A stretch of 31,759 bases of DNA from an uncultured Christensenella sp. (GTDB lineage Bacteria; Bacillota; Clostridia; Christensenellales; DTU072). The notes beneath the pieces were generated by a model that was given only the letters and a program-made list of their open reading frames with translations, was not told the DNA's origin and ran no database searches. The first letter of the stretch is position 1; every line of letters begins with the position of its first letter. The stretch covers positions 1 through 31,759 of the forward strand of contig CAJLYQ010000016.1 in the NCBI GenBank assembly GCA_905210905.1, written 5' to 3'. The position numbers were made by a program, and so were the translations under genes. Below are positions 1 through 8,600 of the stretch, one piece after another.

Positions 1-87
1 AACTTCAGTATGCAATTCTCGCATTACGATGCAGTTCCAAAGTCTATTGCAGATAAGTTCGTAGCAGAACGTGGTGCAAAAGACTAA
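1..87 (+). CDS. fusA: Elongation factor G, C-terminal end (partial)
   Basis: The window opens inside an open frame that ends at a TAA at 85-87. The 28 visible residues include SMQFSHYDAVPKSIADKF, which matches the conserved extreme C-terminus of EF-G (domain V end, YSMxFxxYxxVPxxIAxxI). EF-G is the GTPase that drives tRNA-mRNA translocation on the ribosome. It lies directly upstream of tuf, the standard str-operon order (rpsL-rpsG-fusA-tuf), which supports the call despite the short fragment. The 62-base gap to tuf holds no terminator, so the two are probably co-transcribed. Confidence 0.9.
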   Translation, partial: NFSMQFSHYDAVPKSIADKFVAERGAKD

Positions 88-149
88 TTAACAAGACTCA
101 AAAATTAAAAAATAAAACAAACAAATCCAAAAATTAGGAGGAAACAAAA

Positions 150-1355
150 ATGGCAAAAGCTAAATTTGAAAGAACTAAGCCGCACGTTAATATCGGAACC
201 ATCGGACACGTTGACCATGGTAAGACGACTTTGACTGCCGCTATCACGATGGTCGCCGCTGCAGCGGGCAACGCAGAAGTTATGCGTTACGACGAAATCG
301 ATAAGGCGCCGGAAGAAAAAGCAAGAGGTATAACGATCAATACCGCTCACGTTGAATATCAGACGGCTACCCGTCACTATGCTCACGTTGACTGCCCCGG
401 ACACGCCGACTACGTTAAGAACATGATAACCGGTGCCGCTCAGATGGACGGTGCTATCCTGGTTGTTGCTTCTACCGACGGACCGATGCCGCAGACCCGT
501 GAACACATCCTGCTCGCTCGTCAGGTTGGCGTTCCTTACATCGTAGTATTTATGAACAAAGTTGACCAAGTAGACGATCCCGAACTTCTCGACCTCGTTG
601 AAATGGAAATTAGAGAACTGCTCTCCAGTTATGACTTCCCCGGCGATGAAATCCCGGTAATCAGAGGATCTGCTCTTAAGGCTATGCAGGCTGCTGCTGC
701 GGGACACGCCGACAGCCCGGATTGCGATTGCATCAGAGAACTTCTCGACGCAGTTGACAAATACATCCCCGCTCCGGAAAGAGACACCGACAAACCCTTC
801 CTTATGCCTGTTGAAGACGTATTTACCATCACCGGCCGTGGAACGGTTGCTACGGGTAGAGTAGAACGTGGTATGGTTAAAGTACAAGATAAGGTTGAAA
901 TCGTTGGCCTTATGGACAAACCGAAGGAAACCACCGTTACCGGCGTAGAAATGTTCAGAAAACTTCTTGACTTTGCTCAAGCAGGCGACAACATCGGCGC
1001 ACTTTTGAGAGGTATCGACAGAAAAGAAATCGAAAGAGGACAAGTTCTTGCTAAACCCGGAACGATTCATCCCCACACGCATTTCAGCAGCCAGGTATAC
1101 GTTCTGAAAAAGGAAGAAGGCGGAAGACATACCCCGTTCTTTAACGGATATCGTCCTCAGTTCTACTTCAGAACCACCGACGTTACCGGAACGATCACCC
1201 TTCCCGAAGGCGTAGAAATGGTTATGCCCGGCGATAACATCAAAATGGACATCAAACTTATCACTCCTATCGCTATCGAACAAGGACTCCGTTTCGCTAT
1301 TCGTGAAGGCGGAAGAACCGTAGGAAGCGGCGTTGTTAGCGCAATCATCGAGTAA
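150..1355 (+). CDS. tuf: Elongation factor Tu
   Basis: EF-Tu is the GTPase that carries aminoacyl-tRNA to the ribosomal A site. At 401 residues it is full length for the family. G-domain motifs are all visible: GHVDHGKT (about 19-26), the switch I RGITI (about 59-63), DCPGH (about 81-85) and the NKVD guanine-specificity motif (about 136-139), where many bacteria have NKCD. Domains II and III follow, with GRGTVATGRVERG and the C-terminal EGGRTVGSGVV. An AGGAGG ribosome binding site sits 8 bases before the ATG. It follows fusA in str-operon order and is closed by two intrinsic terminators. Codon choice is visibly more restricted than in the genes further along, as expected for a highly expressed gene. 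Confidence 0.99.
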   Translation: MAKAKFERTKPHVNIGTIGHVDHGKTTLTAAITMVAAAAGNAEVMRYDEIDKAPEEKARGITINTAHVEYQTATRHYAHVDCPGHADYVKNMITGAAQMDGAILVVASTDGPMPQTREHILLARQVGVPYIVVFMNKVDQVDDPELLDLVEMEIRELLSSYDFPGDEIPVIRGSALKAMQAAAAGHADSPDCDCIRELLDAVDKYIPAPERDTDKPFLMPVEDVFTITGRGTVATGRVERGMVKVQDKVEIVGLMDKPKETTVTGVEMFRKLLDFAQAGDNIGALLRGIDRKEIERGQVLAKPGTIHPHTHFSSQVYVLKKEEGGRHTPFFNGYRPQFYFRTTDVTGTITLPEGVEMVMPGDNIKMDIKLITPIAIEQGLRFAIREGGRTVGSGVVSAIIE

Positions 1356-1400
1356 AAAAGTAATCCTTAACTAAGGATATTACTCTCAATCAAGTCAAAT

Positions 1401-1443
1401 AAAAACCGAACCGAAAGGGCGCAAGCCTTTTCGGGCGGTTTTA
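1401..1443 (+). terminator. Intrinsic terminator of tuf (first)
   Basis: The hairpin pairs AAAACCG with CGGTTTT and, inside it, CCGAAAGG with CCTTTTCGG, and ends in a short T run. It lies 46 bases after the tuf stop. A weaker hairpin (AGTAATCCTTA / TAAGG-AT-ATTACT, about 1359-1384) precedes it. Confidence 0.85.
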
Positions 1444-1465
1444 TTGAGCAAAGTATTGAGTTCTT

Positions 1466-1490
1466 AAATTGTCGAAAGACAATTTTTTTT
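1466..1490 (+). terminator. Intrinsic terminator of tuf (second)
   Basis: A perfect 8-bp stem, AAATTGTC-GAAA-GACAATTT, is closed by a GAAA tetraloop and followed by a run of T. It lies downstream of the first tuf terminator and would back it up. Confidence 0.85.
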
Positions 1491-1612
1491 TATATACTTT
1501 TTCTTTCCGCTTTATTCCGTATTCCGCATAAACGGAAACGTAGATAAACCGGACGAATAAAACGGAAAAGAGAAAATCGACCCGATAAAAAGAAAAAAAT
1601 AAATCGACGGAC

Positions 1613-1649
1613 GCGTTTGCGATAATTTTTATCGCAAACGCATTTTTTT
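1613..1649. terminator. Perfect 13-bp inverted repeat, likely bidirectional terminator
   Basis: GCGTTTGCGATAA and TTATCGCAAACGC pair perfectly around a 3-base loop and are followed on the plus strand by ATTTTTTT. On the minus strand the stem is followed, after about 10 bases, by TTTATTTTTTT. It separates the tuf unit from the convergent minus-strand Cys-rich gene. The rest of 1491-1697 contains no gene that I can support. Confidence 0.65.
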
Positions 1650-1664
1650 AGTCGATATAATTAA

Positions 1665-1686
1665 GGGACGGAAAGAATTCCGTCCC
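1665..1686 (-). terminator. Hairpin after the Cys-rich gene
   Basis: GGGACGGA and TCCGTCCC form an 8-bp stem 12 bases beyond the minus-strand stop codon. On the minus strand it is followed by TTAATTAT, a weak T tract, so termination may rely on the second hairpin at 1613-1649. Confidence 0.5.
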
Positions 1687-1697
1687 CGTGAAGAAGG

Positions 1698-1901
1698 TTA
1701 GTTGCAGCCGTTACAGCCACAATCGTGCGAGCCTTTGTTGCCGCAGCAGCAGTTGAGAATAAGGAGCAAGGGCAGTATGTCGCAAATGCAAGACCCGTTT
1801 CCGCAGCAGCAAAGAATGAGTAAGAGCCATAAGATGTTGTTGCAACCGCAACCGTTTCCGCAACCGCATCCGCCGGCGCCGGCACCGTCAAAAAAGTTCA
1901 T
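1698..1901 (-). CDS. Small glycine/cysteine-rich protein, possibly spore-associated
   Basis: The 67-residue product begins MNFFDGAGAGGCGCGNGCGC and contains about 15 cysteines in CGCG, CCCGNG and CGCNGCN blocks that alternate with two short hydrophobic stretches (ILWLLLILCCC and ILPLLLILNCCC). A strong AGGAGG ribosome binding site 8 bases before the ATG and a hairpin just after the stop make this a real gene and not a shadow. Small Gly/Cys-rich proteins of this look are common in spore-forming Clostridia, where some are annotated as high-cysteine chorion-like proteins; that family link is resemblance only. It is divergent from the gerA operon, sharing a 99-base upstream region. On its strand a CATACGAAT (1935-1943) resembles the -10 of mother-cell sigma factors, which is suggestive only. 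Metal binding or disulfide cross-linking in the spore coat are plausible roles. Confidence 0.75.
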   Translation of the reverse strand: MNFFDGAGAGGCGCGNGCGCNNILWLLLILCCCGNGSCICDILPLLLILNCCCGNKGSHDCGCNGCN

Positions 1902-2000
1902 TGTATGTACCTCCTGTTTTGGTTTTTCTAATACATTCGTATGCCGTTTTTATAAAATGTGTGAGTTTATAACCGATTAAAAAAGGGAATAAAAATCGGT

Positions 2001-3434
2001 ATGATTACGAATATTAACGAATTTGCCGAAGAAATCAGAGCGGAACTCGGTTGCCCGCCGGATCTTGCGGTGCGCGACCTGAAGACGCCGTATTTTTATG
2101 GAAAAGTCTTGTATATCGACGGTCTGGTCGACGGGCAGGAAGTTGCGGAGTTTTTAATCGAACCGCTTATGAGAAAGAGGGAACCGTTTTCCGACGATCT
2201 CGAAGGACTTAGGACGGTGGTTTCTTATTCGGGAAATATGAAAGAAATCGAAAAAGAGAAGTGCGTGTTTTCGTTGCTTGGCGGAAGTGCGGTTCTTCTC
2301 ACCGGCTCCGCTTGCATAGAACTTCCGATAAAAAAGATTCTCGGACGCGCGATAGCGGAGCCGCCTACCGCTTCGGTCATTAAAGGTCCGCGCGAAGGTT
2401 TTGTGGAGAGTATGAAACTTAACTGCGTTTTGCTGCGCAAACGAATAAGGGACAAAGCGCTCGTTTTTCGTGAACTAGAAGTGGGAAAGAGAACGGTTAC
2501 GCCGGTTACGCTTGCGTATCTTAACGACGTTACGCCGGTAAAGATTGCCGACGAAATAGAAAAAAGGCTGCAAAAAGTCGAGATTGACGGAGCGTTGGAC
2601 TCGTCGTATCTGACGAAAATGCTAGAAGAAAGGCCGTATTCGATATTCAAACAGATGGGTAACAGTGAAAAACCCGACGTGATAGCGAGCAGGATACTTG
2701 ACGGGAAAGTGGCGGTTATTTGCGACGGATCGCCGATAGTGCTGTATCTTCCGTTTATGCTCATCGAAGATTTTGAAGACTCGCAAGACAATTACAAACG
2801 CCCTGCGAGAGCGACTTTTTTGCGATATATTCGCCTTTTTGCGGCGTTTCTAGCAGTTTTCTTACCTGCGCTTTTCGTGTCGGTACAAGTGCATCAGTTT
2901 CAACTGCTCCCGGTCGAACTTCTCGTCACCGTAATAAATTCGACGGGTAACATACCGTTTTCGCCCACGCTGGAAATGCTGATTGCGCTCGTTTTGTTCG
3001 AGATACTCGGCGAAGCGAGCATACGAATGCCGCGGCACGTCGGAATGGTTTTGGGGGTTGTGGGCGCGATAGTGCTTGGAGATACGGCGGTTAAGGCAGG
3101 GCTTTTGTCGAGTTTAACCGTGCTTGTGGTAGCGATGAGCGGTATAGGGATTTTTACGGTACCGGACGAAGTGGGTACGATGGGAATTCTTAGAATAAGT
3201 TTCGTCGTTTTCGGCGGACTGCTCGGCTTGTTCGGAATACTGATTTCGGCGATGTGCATAATCGCTTATACGTCGAATCTGTCGAGTTTCGGAGTGCCTT
3301 ATTTGTCGCCCGTCGCGCCGATACTGAAAGACGATTTACGGGATTTTCTGATTAAACACAACCTGACAGACCTGAAAACTCGTCCGGTGTCGTACGGACT
3401 TCTCGACAAAACAAGACTTAGGAGAGTGAAATGA
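2001..3434 (+). CDS. gerAA: Spore germinant receptor subunit A (GerA family)
   Basis: This is the A subunit of a GerA-type germinant receptor, the inner-membrane complex that senses nutrients in dormant spores and triggers germination. The 477-residue protein has the family layout: a soluble N-terminal half of about 270 residues, then about five membrane segments (from about 274 on), then a cytoplasmic tail. The diagnostic segment VIKGPREGFVESMKLN lies at about 126-141, with GPREGF at 129-134. The ATG at 2001 is preceded by a modest AAGGGA at a suitable distance. The stop overlaps the next gene's start (ATGA), so the subunits are translationally coupled. The gene order A-B-C is canonical. I saw no convincing forespore sigma-G promoter in the short upstream region. 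Confidence 0.95.
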   Translation: MITNINEFAEEIRAELGCPPDLAVRDLKTPYFYGKVLYIDGLVDGQEVAEFLIEPLMRKREPFSDDLEGLRTVVSYSGNMKEIEKEKCVFSLLGGSAVLLTGSACIELPIKKILGRAIAEPPTASVIKGPREGFVESMKLNCVLLRKRIRDKALVFRELEVGKRTVTPVTLAYLNDVTPVKIADEIEKRLQKVEIDGALDSSYLTKMLEERPYSIFKQMGNSEKPDVIASRILDGKVAVICDGSPIVLYLPFMLIEDFEDSQDNYKRPARATFLRYIRLFAAFLAVFLPALFVSVQVHQFQLLPVELLVTVINSTGNIPFSPTLEMLIALVLFEILGEASIRMPRHVGMVLGVVGAIVLGDTAVKAGLLSSLTVLVVAMSGIGIFTVPDEVGTMGILRISFVVFGGLLGLFGILISAMCIIAYTSNLSSFGVPYLSPVAPILKDDLRDFLIKHNLTDLKTRPVSYGLLDKTRLRRVK

Positions 3435-4495
3435 ACGAGATAAGTACGAAACAACTTTATATAATGATTTTTTTTATACCGCTCGTTTTCAAAATGTCGT
3501 CGCTGCCGGCGTTGATGTACGGAGCGGTTTCCGCAACGGCGTACTTACTGATAGGACTGGTCGTCGTGGTGGAGTTTCTTCAACTTATGCTCGTGCTTTT
3601 CGTATCGAAACAGGGCGGAATGGACGGAATTAAAGAAAAATACGGTAAAAAAGCGTACTGCGCCGTCGCATTTCCTATGCTTTTCGTGGTTTTCGTAAAA
3701 ATGCTCGTTCTCACGCAGGAAATGGTAAACTACGTTTGCAGTTTTATGTTTTATAACATTGCGGAAAGCGCGGTCGTGCCTGTCGTTATGCTCGTTATTT
3801 TCTATCTCGGCACGAGAGGAGCGAAAGCGATAGGAAGAATGTTTGAACTCAGCGTCTGGCTCATACCGTTTATTGTGGTATTCGGGGCGGTTTTCGGTAA
3901 AGCGGAACTGGAAACGACGTATCTTACGCCGATTTTCGACGGAGAAGGAAAAGAGTACCTCTCGACGATAGGAAAGTATCTGATTTTCACTTTCGACTTT
4001 TCGCCGCTTTTGTTTTTCAAACCGAAGATTAAAAAAATCGCGCCGATTACCGTTTGTTCGATTTTAAGTACGGTCAGCGTTGTCGCCGCGTACGCGGTGC
4101 TTTTTTCCGTATACGGAACGGCGTCCGAACACGCAAGTTTCGGGTTTACAAGACTTGCCACGTTCAGTACGGTAATAAGCGAGATCGGCAGCCTTGACTG
4201 GCCGAGCGTTATGCTCTGGCTGATAGCCGGGATACTGTCGTTATCGCTGAAAATTAACGCCGTCAACGAGATAAGCGGTAATTTCGGAACGAAAAAAGCA
4301 GGAACGTTTGCTTTTTGCGTGGCGATAACGATAGTTTTGCTTACGGCGATAAAAACGCCCGTCGAAGCGATACGGTTTGCCTCGAACGGTCTGCAATATG
4401 CGGTTTTCGGAATAGAAATCGCTTTGCCGTTCGTTTTGCTGACGTTGTACGCTGCTAAAAAATCAAGGAGTGAAGAGTATGCGGCGCAAAATTAA
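3431..4495 (+). CDS. gerAB: Spore germinant receptor subunit B (GerAB, APC-type permease fold)
   Basis: GerAB subunits belong to the amino acid-polyamine-cation transporter superfamily and are thought to bind the germinant. The 354-residue protein is a near-continuous run of about ten hydrophobic segments with short loops, the length expected for the family. It starts with NEISTKQLYIMIFFIPLVF, typical of GerAB N-termini (IS..Q...). It overlaps gerAA by four bases (ATGA) and its own end overlaps gerAC. The A-B-C context makes the identification firm even though the family is divergent in sequence. Confidence 0.93.
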   Translation: MNEISTKQLYIMIFFIPLVFKMSSLPALMYGAVSATAYLLIGLVVVVEFLQLMLVLFVSKQGGMDGIKEKYGKKAYCAVAFPMLFVVFVKMLVLTQEMVNYVCSFMFYNIAESAVVPVVMLVIFYLGTRGAKAIGRMFELSVWLIPFIVVFGAVFGKAELETTYLTPIFDGEGKEYLSTIGKYLIFTFDFSPLLFFKPKIKKIAPITVCSILSTVSVVAAYAVLFSVYGTASEHASFGFTRLATFSTVISEIGSLDWPSVMLWLIAGILSLSLKINAVNEISGNFGTKKAGTFAFCVAITIVLLTAIKTPVEAIRFASNGLQYAVFGIEIALPFVLLTLYAAKKSRSEEYAAQN

Positions 4496-5624
4496 ATGGA
4501 TTTTTACGGTTATAGCAATAGTTTTCTTCGTGTTTTTGGGAAGCAAAGTTCCGAACGACGATATAGGCAAACGAGCAATGGCGGTCGGGCTCGGAATAGA
4601 CGTCGACGACGAAGGAAATATCGTCGCTTGCGCTCAGATACTGATGGCGGCGTCAGACGACGAAGGAAGCAGTTCGGGCACGAGAGTGGTGGAAGCAAGG
4701 GACAGGGTGCTGTCGGCGGCGATAGCGAAAATATCCGAAATATGCGGAATGCCGCTTACCGTAACGCACTGCAACATAGTTGTGCTTGGGGAGAAACTGA
4801 TGAACGGAGGAGACGCATACAAGCCGATTTTTACTTTGATGGAAAACACTTACGTCAGCGACAACGCGTATATGTTCGTGTGCGAAGGGGGACCGAAAGA
4901 CGTGTTCGAATCGAAAACGGCGTTCGGCAGCAACGCAAGTTTGTATTTGCAGGAAGTCGTGTCGGCAACCGGACCGTACAATAATATTCCGTATAAAATG
5001 CTGCGGCAGGTAATCGTCGGACACCACGATATAGGAAAAACCACGTATTTTCCGTATATGAAAAAGGTTTACGTACCGCCGAAAGTACCGTCTTCGTCCG
5101 AAGAAGGCACGCAAAAAGAAGAAAAAAGCGAGTTTTCGTATAATCTTAACAACGTTTTCGTAATGAAAGACGGAAAAGCGGTGGGACTTTACGGAGAAGA
5201 AGCGGTTAAATCGATTAACTACGTTATGACGAAAATCAAAAAAGGCAGCGACGTTTTCGACGTGCCGGAAGGCACGATAGGATTTTTCGTGCTGAAAAAC
5301 GATGTAAAAAAAGAGTTCGATTTGGAGAAAAAAGCGTTTATCGTGAAAGTTAAAGTCGGCGGAACGGTTAAATCGCTGAGAGCGAAAAACGAATCGACTA
5401 CCGAGCAAACTTTCGTGTACGAACTTACCGACGAAGACAAGAAAATTTGTTCGGAGAAAATAAAAGGGGAAATTGAAAAGTTTTTTAACGAAATGAAAGA
5501 AAAAGACGCGGACATTTTTAAGGTAAGACAGTCGTTTTATTCCAAATACGGGAAGAAAAGCGACGGAATAAGCCTTAAAGACGTAAAACTCGAACTCGAA
5601 GTGGAACTCGAAATAGAAAAATAA
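4479..5624 (+). CDS. gerAC: Spore germinant receptor subunit C (Ger(x)C family) without a lipobox cysteine
   Basis: GerAC subunits are normally lipoproteins on the outer face of the inner spore membrane. This 381-residue protein has the family features: an N-terminal hydrophobic segment, then KRAMAVGLGIDVDDEGNI (compare the usual LGID), and a C-terminal half with a final long charged helix. I place the start at ATG 4479, because AAGGAG lies 8 bases upstream; the GTG at 4470 overlaps that ribosome binding site. It overlaps gerAB by 17 bases. Odd point: the hydrophobic segment runs FTVIAIVFFVFLGSKVPND with no cysteine where the lipobox should be, and the usual WD-xE after it is also absent, so it probably stays anchored by an uncleaved N-terminal helix. 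Confidence 0.9.
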   Translation: MRRKIKWIFTVIAIVFFVFLGSKVPNDDIGKRAMAVGLGIDVDDEGNIVACAQILMAASDDEGSSSGTRVVEARDRVLSAAIAKISEICGMPLTVTHCNIVVLGEKLMNGGDAYKPIFTLMENTYVSDNAYMFVCEGGPKDVFESKTAFGSNASLYLQEVVSATGPYNNIPYKMLRQVIVGHHDIGKTTYFPYMKKVYVPPKVPSSSEEGTQKEEKSEFSYNLNNVFVMKDGKAVGLYGEEAVKSINYVMTKIKKGSDVFDVPEGTIGFFVLKNDVKKEFDLEKKAFIVKVKVGGTVKSLRAKNESTTEQTFVYELTDEDKKICSEKIKGEIEKFFNEMKEKDADIFKVRQSFYSKYGKKSDGISLKDVKLELEVELEIEK

Positions 5625-5657
5625 CCCTATCCTAAGCCGGGGCGGGTCGGTTAAGCG

Positions 5658-5686
5658 TTGATTTTTCGGGGGTAATTTGTTAAAAT
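5658..5686 (+). promoter_or_regulatory. Sigma-A-type promoter of addBA, possibly leaderless
   Basis: TTGATT (5658-5663) and TAAAAT (5681-5686) are separated by 17 bases. The -10 box ends only six bases before the addB ATG, so transcription would be expected to start at or within a base or two of the start codon. Confidence 0.6.
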
Positions 5687-5692
5687 ACCCTT

Positions 5693-8600
5693 ATGAAATT
5701 CAACGTAATAAAATCCGGTACGACGGCGGGCGGTCACAAGGGGCTGTTCGGACTGTTAAAAGAACAAAACGACGGCACGGGCAGGCATATTTTTCTCGTG
5801 CCCGACAGATACACTTTGGGCGTGGAAAAGGAAATATGCGAAGTCCTTTACCCGGACGGCGCGTTTAACGTAGACGTATGCAGTTTTACCCGTCTTGCGC
5901 AAAAAGCGTTGGGAAAAAAGAACAAAATTTGTTTGTCCAAAGAAGGCACGGTGCTGTTGCTTAACCGTATAATTTGCAAAAACTCGGACAAACTCACCTT
6001 TTACCGCAACGTAAAAAGCGTAGCGTTTTCCAGAGAAATGTTCGCTTCGATCGCCGCTATAAGAACGAGCGGAATCACGAGCGAACGTTTTATCGAAACG
6101 GTAAAAGACATAGAAGGCAACGTCGGCGACAAACTTCGGGACATAGGTTTGCTTTACAAACTGTACGAAGAAGAGATTAAAGGCAGATATTTCGATACGG
6201 TAACCCGTGTGGACTGGCTTATCAACAATCTTGCGGACGCGCCGATCGCACGCGACAGCCATATATACGTTCTCGGATTCAACGTCTACAGCAACGCGCA
6301 ACTCGAATTTATCCGCCGCGCGATTTTGCTTTGTCCGTCGGTAAGCGTCGCTTATTGCGACGGAAAAGGCAACGACAACGCCGCCTGTTTTCCCACGGCG
6401 CAGGTTAAAGGACTGATGGATTACTGTTTCGACGCAGGGATACCGGTAAGGCTTATCGAAGAAAACCTGCCGCTCGACGAGCAGAGAGAATTCTTGCACG
6501 GCAGTATGTTCGGTGTGAAAAACAACGTCTACAACGGAAAAAACGACAACAAAGTAAGGGTACACGGCGAACCGAACGCTTACGAAGAAGTAAAAAAAGT
6601 CGCAAGAGAAATAAGATTTTTGGTGTTCGAACGCGGCTATCGATATAAAGAAACCGCCGTCGTGGTAAACAATCCCGATTATAACGGTTTAATCCGCAAA
6701 ACTTTCGACAGATTCGATATACCGTATTTTATCGACGAAAAGTACGAAGTTAAAAACGGCTTTTTCGCAAAATTCGTCCGTTTGCTGCTTGCCTGCGTGG
6801 AAGACTTGTACGAGTTCGGTCGCGTAATGCAGGTAATCAGGCACCCGTACTCGGGTTTTTGTCGTTCCGAAATACAGGATTTTGAAAATTATTGCATTAA
6901 ATACAACGTCAATTATTCGCTCTTTTCAAGGGAGTTCGTTCTCGGCGGCAACGACGAAACGGAAAAAGAACTGCTTACTTCGGCGGAGTCCGTGAGAAAA
7001 CGGGTCGTACAAACGCTTTCGACCGTTCCGAAAAACGGCAAGGCGAGAGATTTTTGCGAGTATATCCTTTCGCTTGCGGCGGATGAGTATATTAATCTTA
7101 AAGAAAGCGAGTATTCCGTCGGTCGTTCGATAGAAGAAAGGGTTTATTCCGACAAAGAAAAGTTTCTCGGTGTTGTTTCCGAGATAAGCGAGCAGTGGTG
7201 CGGAGAAACCGAGATGACTGCCGGCGAGTTCAACGACACCCTTTCGTCGGTTATCGAAAATATGACGGTCAGCGTTCTGCCGCAGTATATGGACGCGGTT
7301 TTCGTGGGTAATACTTCGGAAAGCAGGTTCGGCGGAGTTAAAGCGATGTTCGTGATCGGCGCGAGCGACGGATTTTTCCCGGTCACTACCGGGGATAAAC
7401 TGATACTCGGTTGTTACGACACGCTCGTGATGAAACAAAACGGACTGGAAGTTTTTCCTTCGCCGGAAGAGAGCAACTATTTCGAACAGTTTGCGGTAAT
7501 CGATCTGGTGACGAAACCCGACAGACTATACGTTACTTATCCGACCGCATACGGCGACGGTTCGACGGCAAGTCCGGGCAGTGCAGTGAGAGAGATCAAG
7601 TACAGACTTTCTCTTAAAGAAAAAGATTTTATCGAGTATCACGAACTGACCGACGAAAAGAAACTCGCCTACGTTCTCGCAACGTTTGCCAACGCGCGGT
7701 TCGAATATCTTTCGGGGGGCGTTCCGCCCGAATACGCGCAGTCGGTGAGGAAAATGCTCGAAGAAAAAGGGCTGATTTTCCCGGAAGAAGAGAACGCGCC
7801 CAAAGTGGATTTGCTACGGGGGTACGCACGCGACGGATCGGGCAGGTACAAACTGTCGGTCAGCAAAATGGAAGCGTACTTCAAGTGTCCGTTCAAAAAC
7901 TATCTTAAAAACGTACTCGGACTGCGTGAAAAAATCGAAGGCGGACTGAAAGTCAACGATAAAGGAACGATTATCCACGCCGTTTTGGAAAAATATTTCT
8001 CCAAAGGACGGTTTTTACGGGAAGCGACGGAAGAAGAAAGGGGCGTCTTTGCCGCGGAGTGCATAAAAACCGTGCTTTATTCGGAAGAAAACAAACGGTT
8101 TTTCGAAAACGCAACTTCGAGAAAAGAACTCGAAAGCATACAAAAAGAGTGTTTCGCATGTCTGAAAGCGTTGACCGACAATATGCTTAATTCCGAGTTT
8201 ACTCCCGAGTTCGTGGAAAAACGGTTTGACGGCGGCGACGGTCTGGAATTCGAAATCGACGGAAAGAAGTTCGTTTTCGTGGGGTTCGTGGACAGAGTGG
8301 ACGTTGCGGACGACAGAATTATAATAATAGACTACAAGACCGGCAGAGCGGACGATTCGCTGAAAACCGTTTATACCGGGGAAAAAATCCAACTGTACGT
8401 GTACCTGCGCTACTTTACGGGCAAGGGATACAAACCTGCCGGGGTGTTTTACCTGCCGATAAGCGACGGATATTCGTCGAAACCGTCGTCTTATGCGATG
8501 AAAGGGCAGGCTTTATATAGCGAAACGCTCTTTGAAGAACTTGATAAACGCATTAAAGTTGCCCCTAACGGCAAATACGGTAGCCCAAACGTAAGTATTC

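Noticed and set aside
105..1283. Long minus-strand open frame opposite tuf
   Set aside because: It is the antisense shadow of a highly biased EF-Tu gene; it has no ribosome binding site and no recognisable domain.
1702..1980. Plus-strand open frame rich in Gln/Pro
   Set aside because: It is the complement of the Gly/Cys-rich gene; the minus strand has the AGGAGG and the plus strand has no ribosome binding site.
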